This document shows, one piece after another, positions 1 through 5,623 of a stretch of DNA of 6,093 nt (the first letter of the stretch is position 1; each line of letters begins with the position of its first letter). Source of the DNA: Gammaproteobacteria bacterium (GTDB lineage Bacteria; Pseudomonadota; Gammaproteobacteria; HK1); NCBI GenBank assembly GCA_020444775.1, contig JAGRHX010000312.1, forward strand, positions 1 through 6,093, written 5' to 3'. Under the pieces are notes generated by a model. That model ran no database searches and was not told the DNA's origin. It saw only the letters and a list, made by a program, of their open reading frames with translations. The position numbers and the translations under genes are program-made.

Positions 1-1252
1 GCGCGCCTTCCATCGGATCGCCCTCCACGTGCCAGGCGTCTTCCCGCTGCCGCAGGGACGAGTCGTTGCACAGTGCAGCTGAACGTCCGATCTCTTCGAG
101 GACATCGTGCTCGATCGGGCTGATGGCGGCATCGTCCAGCATGACGACGCCCTGTGGGTCGTAGCCCGAACCATCGAGCGAGAAGACATGGTCACGAGTC
201 ACCACCGAGGCTGCCATCATCTCGTTGCGGGTCAGGGTGCCCGTCTTGTCGGTGCAGATCACCGAGACCGCGCCCAGGGTCTCGATGGCGGGCAGACGTC
301 GGACGATGGCGTTGCGCCGGGCCATTGCCTGAACGCCGACCGCCAGCGTGATGGTCAGTACGGCGGGTAGCCCCTCGGGGATGGCGGCGACGGACAGGCC
401 GACCACTGCCATGAACATGTCCAGGAACTCGAAGTGTTCGACGAAATAGCCGAACACCAGCAGCACCGCGGCGATCAGCAAGATGAGAACCGTCAGCCAG
501 CGCGCAAACGCGTTCATCTGCCGGACCAGCGGCGTGGTCAGCACCTCGACCGTCGCGAGCAAGCGGTTGATCCTGCCGATCTCGGTATTGGCGCCGGTGG
601 CGACGACCACGCCCTTGCCAAGCCCACCGCTGACCAGCGTGCCGCTGTAGGCCATGCCCGTTCTGTCACCGAGCGCTGCGTCCGCGTTCACCGCGTGCGT
701 GTTCTTGTCGACCGGTACCGACTCCCCGGTCAGAACCGACTCCTGGATCTTGAGACCACTGGCCTGGACGAGTCGCAAATCGGCCGGCACCTTGTCGCCT
801 GCTTCGAGCAGGACGATGTCGCCGCGAACCAGCGCTTCGCTGTCGATGGCCCTGCGCTCGCCATCGCGGAGCACGGAGGCCTTGAGGGCAAGCATCTTGT
901 GGATGGCGCCCATGGCCTTCTCCGCCTTGCCTTCTTGTATGAATCCGATCAGGGCGTTGGCGACGACCACCGTGAGAATCACGAAGGTATCGATGAGATG
1001 GCCGAGGCCAGCCGTGATCAGCGCGGATCCGAGCAGCACATAGATGAGGATGTTGTGAAAGTGCAGCAGGAAACGAACCAGCGCGCTGCGTCTGGGCGGC
1101 TGGGGGAGTCGGTTCGGGCCGTCGGCCCGCAGACGTGCGGCGGCTTCGTCTTCGGACAGGCCGTGCGTGCTGCTGCGCCATGCCGCGAAGGCATCCTCGA
1201 CGGTCGATGCGTGCCAGTTGTCGGTTTTCGTCTTATCGGTGGTCTGGGTCAT
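1..1252 (-). CDS. P-type cation-transporting ATPase, P2A (SERCA/PacL-like), N-terminal part
   Basis: Inner-membrane ion pump driven by ATP hydrolysis. The 417 visible residues start at ATG 1252-1250, preceded by a purine-rich GGAAGAGGAAG tract. The rest, about half of a typical 850-900 residue protein, runs off the left edge. Seen in order: an N-terminal cation-ATPase domain (about 10-75, with GLSEDEAAARL), helices M1 and M2 (about 62-106), the actuator domain with TGES at 175-178, M3 (about 251-270), M4 with IPEGLP at 291-296, the phosphorylation motif DKTGT with Asp335, and the start of the nucleotide-binding domain ending at GDPMEGA (411-417). The stretch from VAAIPEGLP through NAIVRRLP to DKTGTLT closely follows eukaryotic SERCA, and Glu293 sits where SERCA has a Ca2+ ligand. 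Ca2+ is therefore the best guess, but the M5/M6 ligands that would settle the ion are outside the window. It is divergent from the TSUP permease gene. Family certain, ion uncertain. Confidence 0.95.
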   Translation of the reverse strand, partial: MTQTTDKTKTDNWHASTVEDAFAAWRSSTHGLSEDEAAARLRADGPNRLPQPPRRSALVRFLLHFHNILIYVLLGSALITAGLGHLIDTFVILTVVVANALIGFIQEGKAEKAMGAIHKMLALKASVLRDGERRAIDSEALVRGDIVLLEAGDKVPADLRLVQASGLKIQESVLTGESVPVDKNTHAVNADAALGDRTGMAYSGTLVSGGLGKGVVVATGANTEIGRINRLLATVEVLTTPLVRQMNAFARWLTVLILLIAAVLLVFGYFVEHFEFLDMFMAVVGLSVAAIPEGLPAVLTITLAVGVQAMARRNAIVRRLPAIETLGAVSVICTDKTGTLTRNEMMAASVVTRDHVFSLDGSGYDPQGVVMLDDAAISPIEHDVLEEIGRSAALCNDSSLRQREDAWHVEGDPMEGA

Positions 1253-1453
1253 CTTCCTCTTCCATCGCAAGGCGAATCGGCACGGCTGCCTGTGGCGCTA
1301 TCGGATGACGCATTGCCCCATCGACGCGCTGGTCGGCGCGCCCGTCGATGCGCCGGTCGGCAACGGCCGGGGGACCGCGGCTCCGTCTCATTGGTGTTGG
1401 GAACGCAGGTCACAGCGGAGGCGCCGAGCACGTGTCGACGATTTACAGCCTAC

Positions 1454-1490
1454 GCGTATCAGGAGCGGCGGCTAGAGCGTTGGGATACGC
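1454..1490. repeat. 7-bp inverted repeat, possible operator
   Basis: GCGTATC at 1454-1460 and its exact reverse complement GATACGC at 1484-1490 are separated by 23 bases, so the half-sites sit 30 bases apart, about three helical turns. The left arm overlaps an 8-base palindrome, TACGCGTA (1451-1458). The site lies 52-88 bases upstream of the permease start, where a regulator of that gene, or of both divergent genes, could bind. Arms of 7 bases can arise by chance in a GC-rich region, so the operator role is inference. Confidence 0.25.
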
Positions 1491-1530
1491 CCGTTGAGAT
1501 GGGTCAAGTCGATCGGTGTGTAGACGTACC

Positions 1531-1534
1531 AGGA
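1531..1534 (+). promoter_or_regulatory. Ribosome binding site that decides the permease start
   Basis: AGGA at 1531-1534 lies only 1 base before the ATG at 1536 but 7 bases before the in-frame ATG at 1542. Normal spacing therefore favours the second ATG, giving a protein two residues shorter than the longest open frame. Confidence 0.6.
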
Positions 1535-1541
1535 CATGTTT

Positions 1542-2279
1542 ATGGAGACCGACATCGTCGTGGTGCTGGGCGCCCTGCTGGCCGGCTTCACCACCGGCTT
1601 CGCCGGATTTGGCACCGGGCTCGTGGCATCGGGGCTTTGGTTCCACGTGCTGCCGGCGCAGTGGGTGCCGCCGCTGGTCGCGTTGACCTCCGTCGTCGCG
1701 CAGATCGTCGGTCTGATAACGGTTCGCCGGGCGTTCGACTGGCGCCGCGCCAGTCCCTACCTGATCGGCGGCGTGCTGGGTGTGCCGCTCGGCGTGATGG
1801 CGTTGAGCATGGCGACACCCGCGCTGTTGCGCGCGCTCATCGGCGCTTTCCTGGTGGTCTACGGCGGCTACCAGCTTACCGGCGCGGGGCGACGCTGGCG
1901 TATCGGGCGTCGCGGCCGGCGCGCCGACGGTCTGGTGGGGGTGACTGGTGGCTTTCTCGGCGGCTTCGCCGGGCTGTCCGGACCGCTGCCGCTGGTCTGG
2001 CTGCAGCTTCAAGGTGGCAGCGCGGACAGCCAGCGCGCCACCTATCAGCCCTTCAATCTGGTGGTTCTCGCGGTGGCGAGCATCGCGATGTCCATGAGCG
2101 GCCAGCTCGGCCCACCGGTGCTCTCGCTGGCGGCGTTCTGCCTGCCCGCGTCGGTGCTGGGGGCGATGATCGGGGTACGCGTCTACCGTACGGTCGCAGA
2201 GGACACCTTCCGGCGCGTGGTGCTGATCCTGCTGCTGATATCGGGGGCGATCCTGCTGCAGCAGTCGATTGCCGCCTGA
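1542..2279 (+). CDS. TSUP family permease (TauE/SafE, formerly DUF81)
   Basis: Integral inner-membrane protein of 245 residues, the usual size for this family. Members export or take up small sulfur-containing or organic anions such as sulfite, sulfoacetate or organosulfonates; the substrate here is not known. Almost the whole chain is hydrophobic, with about seven or eight helices. It shows the internal duplication typical of the family: the glycine-rich GFTTGFAGFGTGL at 15-27 is matched by a second glycine-rich stretch at 133-149 (from GVTGGF to SGPL). A basic loop, about residues 117-128 and rich in Arg, joins the halves and is probably cytoplasmic. The ATG at 1542 is preferred over 1536 on Shine-Dalgarno spacing. 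It is divergent from the P-type ATPase gene and convergent with the GcvT-like gene, so it is probably a single-gene transcript. Family assignment is firm, substrate unassigned. Confidence 0.88.
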   Translation: METDIVVVLGALLAGFTTGFAGFGTGLVASGLWFHVLPAQWVPPLVALTSVVAQIVGLITVRRAFDWRRASPYLIGGVLGVPLGVMALSMATPALLRALIGAFLVVYGGYQLTGAGRRWRIGRRGRRADGLVGVTGGFLGGFAGLSGPLPLVWLQLQGGSADSQRATYQPFNLVVLAVASIAMSMSGQLGPPVLSLAAFCLPASVLGAMIGVRVYRTVAEDTFRRVVLILLLISGAILLQQSIAA

Positions 2280-2303
2280 TCCGGGGGCGTGCTCACGGGA
2301 TCA
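2277..2303. terminator. Candidate bidirectional terminator hairpin over two convergent stop codons
   Basis: TGATCC (2277-2282) pairs with GGATCA (2298-2303). Inside it CGTG (2288-2291) can pair with CACG (2294-2297) across a very tight 2-base turn, leaving a GGGGG bulge at 2283-2287. The structure contains the stop codon of the permease (2277-2279) and of the oppositely oriented GcvT-like gene (2293-2295), which are only 13 bases apart. No T-run follows on either strand, so it is not a textbook intrinsic terminator. The position between convergent genes is the main support. Confidence 0.3.
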
Positions 2304-3492
2304 TCTCGCGCTTGCCGCGCGGGATTTCCCGCGCACGGTCATACATCGGCAGCTCGCAGACCTGCGCGTCGCGTGTCTGCCCGTCCATGCACTCGACCTG
2401 TAGCCGGCTGCCCGGTCCGTGGGTTGATGACTTCAGGCGGACGATGGCGACACCGCGGTCCAGGTAGGGCGACCAGGCGCTGCTGAGGACCCGGCCTGCG
2501 GACTCGCCATCTCTCAGCAGCGAGTCTCCATGACGGGGCACGCCACCCTCGCTCTGGAGTCCCCAGGTGCGGCATCGCTTGTCGGCCCGGGCGAGCGATG
2601 CCTTGCCGATGAAGTCGGGCTTCTCGAGGTCCACCATTGCGCCGAGTCCGGCGGCGAACGGTGTCACGCTGTCATCGAAGTCGGTGCCCGAGAACAGCAG
2701 CCCGCCCTCGATGCGCCGGGCATTGGTCGCCGCGGCCGGAATGGTATGGATGCCATACTGCTCGCCCGCCGCCATGATACGCTCGCCGATGACCTCGGCA
2801 TCCGCGTCTGCGCCGAAATAGAACTCCCAACCGAGCTCGCTGGTGTATCCGGTGCGGCTGATGACCACGGGCTGGCCGCCAATGCGGACATGGGCGAGGT
2901 CGAAGTAGCCAAAGCGTTCCGGCATGCCGTCGTCGGCCGCCGCCGCCAGCACGTCCATCGACCTTGGCCCTTGTACCTGACTGATCCAGACCCGGGTGTC
3001 GAGGACCTCGACGTCGAAGCCCGCCGCATGCGCGCGCAGCCAGACCGGAAACTCACCGTCTCCCTGCGCGTACCAGAAGCGATCCGGCGCGAGTCGCAGG
3101 AGTATGCCGTCCATCAGCATGCCGCCATCGGCAAGACAGGCGATCTGATAGCTGCATCGACCCACGCGCACGCGCGACACTTCGCGGGTGAACACGCGGT
3201 TCAGCATGGCCTCGGCGTCCGAGCCACGGATCTCGGTCGCCAGCTCGCCGGTATGCGACAGACCGACCTGTCGCCGCAGTCGCCAGTAGAGGTCATCGGC
3301 GCGCACCCTGGCATACTCGAGTGACCGCAGTCGCCGGTTGTAGACGCCGAAACACGGATCGTGTGGGAGCTCCTGATGCACCAGCGGGTGTGGCGCCATC
3401 GACTGGCGGAACTCGCTGGCGCCGGCATCGGCGGCGATGGGTTTGACCACGAACGTGGTATTGCTATGCGTGATGCTGTTGGGATGAGGCAA
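2293..3492 (-). CDS. Aminomethyltransferase (GcvT/DmdA superfamily) folate-dependent protein
   Basis: Probable cytoplasmic tetrahydrofolate-dependent enzyme of 399 residues that moves a one-carbon group from a methylated or aminomethyl substrate to folate. The GcvT folate-binding fold covers about residues 45-300 and a GcvT C-terminal barrel about 305-390. Family marks include TGELATEIRG (81-90), GGMLMDGILLRL (123-134) with Asp128 where GcvT proteins carry their conserved aspartate, VQGP (173-176), the RTGYTSELGWEFY segment (213-225) and the ARRIEGGLLFSGTDFD segment (258-273). The start is TTG at 3492-3490. A GGAG box lies 5 bases upstream, and no ATG, GTG or TTG occurs further upstream before an in-frame stop. 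The next start, ATG at codon 32, would remove a poorly conserved N-terminus and is an alternative. No gcvH or gcvP is visible, so a role in the glycine cleavage system is unlikely; demethylation of some other substrate fits better. It is last in a minus-strand series, 114 bases after the lactonase gene. Confidence 0.87.
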   Translation of the reverse strand: MPHPNSITHSNTTFVVKPIAADAGASEFRQSMAPHPLVHQELPHDPCFGVYNRRLRSLEYARVRADDLYWRLRRQVGLSHTGELATEIRGSDAEAMLNRVFTREVSRVRVGRCSYQIACLADGGMLMDGILLRLAPDRFWYAQGDGEFPVWLRAHAAGFDVEVLDTRVWISQVQGPRSMDVLAAAADDGMPERFGYFDLAHVRIGGQPVVISRTGYTSELGWEFYFGADADAEVIGERIMAAGEQYGIHTIPAAATNARRIEGGLLFSGTDFDDSVTPFAAGLGAMVDLEKPDFIGKASLARADKRCRTWGLQSEGGVPRHGDSLLRDGESAGRVLSSAWSPYLDRGVAIVRLKSSTHGPGSRLQVECMDGQTRDAQVCELPMYDRAREIPRGKREMIP

Positions 3493-3497
3493 GACTT

Positions 3498-3501
3498 CTC
3501 C
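3498..3501 (-). promoter_or_regulatory. Shine-Dalgarno supporting a TTG start
   Basis: On the minus strand GGAG at 3501-3498 sits 5 bases before TTG 3492-3490. This is good spacing and is the main reason for accepting the rare start codon of the GcvT-like gene. Confidence 0.55.
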
Positions 3502-3575
3502 GGGAGTTGACGATGGGCTGGGGCTTCGGGCCTGGCACGCAGCAATGCAACCAGGGCGAGGTTCCTCAGGCGATG

Positions 3576-3600
3576 GCCGCGCGCGCTGCCGTCGCGCGGC
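3576..3600 (-). terminator. GC-rich hairpin after the lactonase stop codon
   Basis: GCCGCGCG (3576-3583) and CGCGCGGC (3593-3600) form a perfect 8-bp stem with a 9-base loop. It begins 6 bases after the lactonase stop on the minus strand. No T-run follows, so it may act as a weak or factor-assisted terminator, an attenuator, or a 3'-end stabiliser between this gene and the GcvT-like gene. The stem is very stable, but the surrounding GC content makes chance pairing possible. Confidence 0.4.
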
Positions 3601-3606
3601 GCTCGT

Positions 3607-4524
3607 TCAGGCGTTGGAACCTGCCGTGGCGGCCTTGACCGCGTACCAGGGGTGCGGTTGTCCGGGCGTGTTCACGCGCAAGCTGTAGACGGAGGTGACC
3701 GCGGTGACGAACAGGGTCCGCAGATCCTCGCCGCCGAAGGCCAGGTTCACGGCCATCTCGGGCAGCACGATGTTACCCAGATGGGTGCCATCGGCCTCGA
3801 ACACCCAGATCCCACCGCGGCCGGTGCAGAATACCCGGCCGGCCTGATCGACCTTCATGCCATCGGGCACGCCAATGCCCTGATTCACGCTCATGTCGGC
3901 GAAGATCCGTCGACCGAGCACGTTGCCTTTCTCATCCAGGTCGATTGCGTGCATGTACTCCGTAGAGCGGGTATTGGCGATGTACAAGGTACGCTCGTCC
4001 GGCGAGAAGGCGAGACCGTTGGGATATTCCACGTTCACCACCGAGCGGATGCCGCCATCGGGGTCGACCCGGTAGACCGCGGCGCCCGCGTACACGCCGT
4101 CGACCCCACCCGAACCCGGGATCTCCCGATCCGCGAAGGCGACCCGCAGCGACGGATCGGTGAACCACAGGCTACCATCGCTGTGACAGACCACGTCGTT
4201 TGGACGATTCAAGCGACCACCCTCGAAGCGCTCCACGAGCGTGATCACGCGGCCGTCGTGCTCGGTGCGGGTGACACAGCGGGCCTCGCCCTCGCAGTGG
4301 ATGAGACGTCCCTGCAGATCGAAGGTCAGACCGTTACCGCCCTGGGTCTTGCGCACTGCTTGCGGTGTCCCACCCGGCTCGAGTCGATACAGGGTGCCTG
4401 GGCGGATGTCGTTGAAATAGAAGAAGCCGTCGGGATGCCACAGCGGCCCCTCCGTGAACACATAGCCGGTGGCCAGGCGCACGGATTCGGGTGATTCGAG
4501 GATTTCGGGCAGGTCATTGGTCAT
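3607..4524 (-). CDS. SMP-30/gluconolactonase/LRE family protein (lactonase-like)
   Basis: Predicted metal-dependent six-bladed beta-propeller hydrolase of 305 residues, the usual size for the family, probably acting on a sugar lactone or related ester in the cytoplasm. No signal peptide is seen. Family motifs with the expected metal and substrate residues are present: TEGP at 24-27 (Glu25), NRPND at 106-110 (Asn109), the PNGLAFSPDE segment at 168-177 (Asn169) and PDGMKVD at 220-226 (Asp221). Glu25, Asn169 and Asp221 match the metal triad of human SMP30, and Asn109 matches its substrate-contact Asn. Start is ATG 4524-4522, with GGAG (4537-4534) 9 bases upstream. It lies 91 bases after the quinone-reductase-like gene and 114 bases before the GcvT-like gene, each gap holding a hairpin. 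The presence of all four residues suggests an active enzyme; the natural substrate is unknown. Confidence 0.9.
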   Translation of the reverse strand: MTNDLPEILESPESVRLATGYVFTEGPLWHPDGFFYFNDIRPGTLYRLEPGGTPQAVRKTQGGNGLTFDLQGRLIHCEGEARCVTRTEHDGRVITLVERFEGGRLNRPNDVVCHSDGSLWFTDPSLRVAFADREIPGSGGVDGVYAGAAVYRVDPDGGIRSVVNVEYPNGLAFSPDERTLYIANTRSTEYMHAIDLDEKGNVLGRRIFADMSVNQGIGVPDGMKVDQAGRVFCTGRGGIWVFEADGTHLGNIVLPEMAVNLAFGGEDLRTLFVTAVTSVYSLRVNTPGQPHPWYAVKAATAGSNA

Positions 4525-4570
4525 CGTCGTCTACTCCGTGGGTCGTCGACTCCGCGGCGAGCGGTCGGCG

Positions 4571-4610
4571 GTTCCCGAGCGTGTCGTGCCGGCGACGGGC
4601 ACGCTCGAAC
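4571..4610 (-). terminator. Bulged hairpin after the quinone-reductase-like gene
   Basis: GTTC-CC-GAGCGTG (4571-4583) pairs with CACGCTCGAAC (4600-4610): 11 base pairs with a 2-base bulge and a 16-base loop. An alternative inner stem, CGTGCC (4585-4590) with GGCACG (4598-4603), shares bases with it and would exclude it. The structure starts 5 bases after the stop codon at 4616. No T-run follows on the minus strand, so termination, attenuation or mRNA protection are all possible. Confidence 0.4.
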
Positions 4611-4615
4611 CAGGG

Positions 4616-5623
4616 TCAGCCCATCGTTATGGCGATGCGGCCTATGGCACGACGCTCGAGCACGTCGGCCATGGCCTTTTGGAACTGCGCGAGCGGATAG
4701 GTGGCGCCGATACGCGGCTTGATGAGCCCGGCCTCGAACCATTCGAACAGCTGGCCCATCAGGGCGCGTATCCGATCCTCGTACTCGTAGCGCACGTCGT
4801 TCGGACTCCAACCGATGTAGTAGCCCATGTTCACGCCGCATACGGTCAGGTTCTTGACCAGCAGCAGATTCGCGGGGATCTGCTGGATCTGTCCGCCGGC
4901 GAAGCCCACCGGCATGATCCGACCCTCCGGGGCCATGCAGCGCAGTGACTGCATGAACACCTCGCCGCCGACCGGGTCGTAGACCTTGTCCACGCCGCGG
5001 CCATCGGTCAAGGCCAGCACCGCCTCGCGGAAGTCCTGTTGGCGATAGTCGATCGTGTGATCCGCGCCGTGCTCGCGCGCCACCTCCAGCTTGCTCGGGC
5101 TGCCCGCGGTGGCGATCACCGTGGCGCCGAGGATCTTGCCGATCTCCACCGCGGCGATACCGACCCCGCCCGCGGCGCCATGCACCAGCAACCAGTCACC
5201 ACGCTGCACGTCGAGCAGATGCCGCCAGGTGAGCGCGGCCGCCGAGGTCGCGTAGGAGTTGGTGAAGGTGATGGCCGGCGTGAAGTCCAGCCGGTCGGGG
5301 AGGGCGAAGGTGTTGACCTCGAAGGCCCGGGCCTGCTCGGCGAGCCCGCCCCAGTCGATCACCGCGCAGACCCGGTCGCCGACCGCGAATCGCTTGACAC
5401 CAGGACCGACCTCGCTGACCACGCCGGCGACCTCGGTACCGGGCACGAAGGGCAGCGGTGGCTTGCGTTGGTACTTGCCCTGTACGACCAGGCTGGTCGC
5501 GAAGCTGATACCGGCGGCCCGGGTCTGGATCCTGATCTGCCGCTCGCCGATCTCGGGCTCGGGCACCTCGCCGAGCGTGAGCTGCTCGAATGGCTTCCAA
5601 TCCTCGACCAGTACACCTTTCAT
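4616..5623 (-). CDS. NADPH:quinone oxidoreductase-like, zinc-free MDR family protein
   Basis: Cytoplasmic NAD(P)H-dependent oxidoreductase of the medium-chain dehydrogenase/reductase superfamily, 335 residues. The N-terminal GroES-like catalytic domain (about 1-120) has the PFVPGTEVAGVV segment near 58-69 and GDRV at 82-85. The Rossmann domain (about 125-260) carries the dinucleotide motif HGAAGGVG at 148-155, then ATAGSPSKLEVAREHGADH at about 171-189. Zinc-ligand cysteines of alcohol dehydrogenases are absent, which places it with quinone reductase/enone reductase members. The open frame has a TTG one codon upstream (5626), but the ATG at 5623-5621 is preferred: its A is the last base of the preceding gene's TGA (TGATG), and AGGAG lies 8 bases away. 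Translation is therefore probably coupled to the crotonase gene. True substrate could be a quinone, an enone or an enoyl-CoA. Confidence 0.9.
   Translation of the reverse strand: MKGVLVEDWKPFEQLTLGEVPEPEIGERQIRIQTRAAGISFATSLVVQGKYQRKPPLPFVPGTEVAGVVSEVGPGVKRFAVGDRVCAVIDWGGLAEQARAFEVNTFALPDRLDFTPAITFTNSYATSAAALTWRHLLDVQRGDWLLVHGAAGGVGIAAVEIGKILGATVIATAGSPSKLEVAREHGADHTIDYRQQDFREAVLALTDGRGVDKVYDPVGGEVFMQSLRCMAPEGRIMPVGFAGGQIQQIPANLLLVKNLTVCGVNMGYYIGWSPNDVRYEYEDRIRALMGQLFEWFEAGLIKPRIGATYPLAQFQKAMADVLERRAIGRIAITMG

Larger units (their letters stand above)
1253..1541. other. Divergent intergenic region between ATPase and permease genes
   Basis: These 289 bases separate the divergent start codons and must hold the promoters for both genes unless transcription enters from elsewhere. 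I see no convincing coding sequence. A TTTACA at 1442-1447 resembles a -35 box, but no -10 follows at 16-18 bases. TTGAGA at 1494-1499 likewise has only poor -10 matches, and those would place the transcript start very near the start codon. An inverted repeat lies at 1454-1490. The promoters may be weak, activator-dependent or read by an alternative sigma factor. Confidence 0.6.

Noticed and set aside
1320..1361. Imperfect direct repeat: TCGACGCGCTGGTCGGC (1321-1337) and TCGATGCGCCGGTCGGC (1345-1361), 24 bases apart
   Set aside because: 15 of 17 bases match, but the composition is simple and GC-rich and only two copies exist, so chance or minor slippage explains it.
1442..1524. Sigma-70 promoter for the permease gene using TTTACA or TTGAGA as -35
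   Set aside because: No acceptable -10 hexamer at 16-18 base spacing; the best candidates match only 2-3 of 6 positions.
434..2467. A 677-codon plus-strand open frame
   Set aside because: It runs antisense through the P-type ATPase gene and out of frame across the TSUP permease; its translation is low-complexity, rich in Arg, Gly and Ala, and matches no family. It is a GC-rich shadow frame.
2530..4494. Long plus-strand frames at 2530-3324 and 3652-4494
   Set aside because: They are antisense to the GcvT-like and lactonase genes, which have clear family motifs; the antisense translations have none.
2293..5623. A dmdA-acuI style DMSP degradation operon
   Set aside because: The MDR protein looks like a quinone reductase (LVEDWKPFEQL start), not AcuI, and the GcvT-like protein cannot be assigned to DmdA from motifs alone. 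The idea stays untested, not supported.
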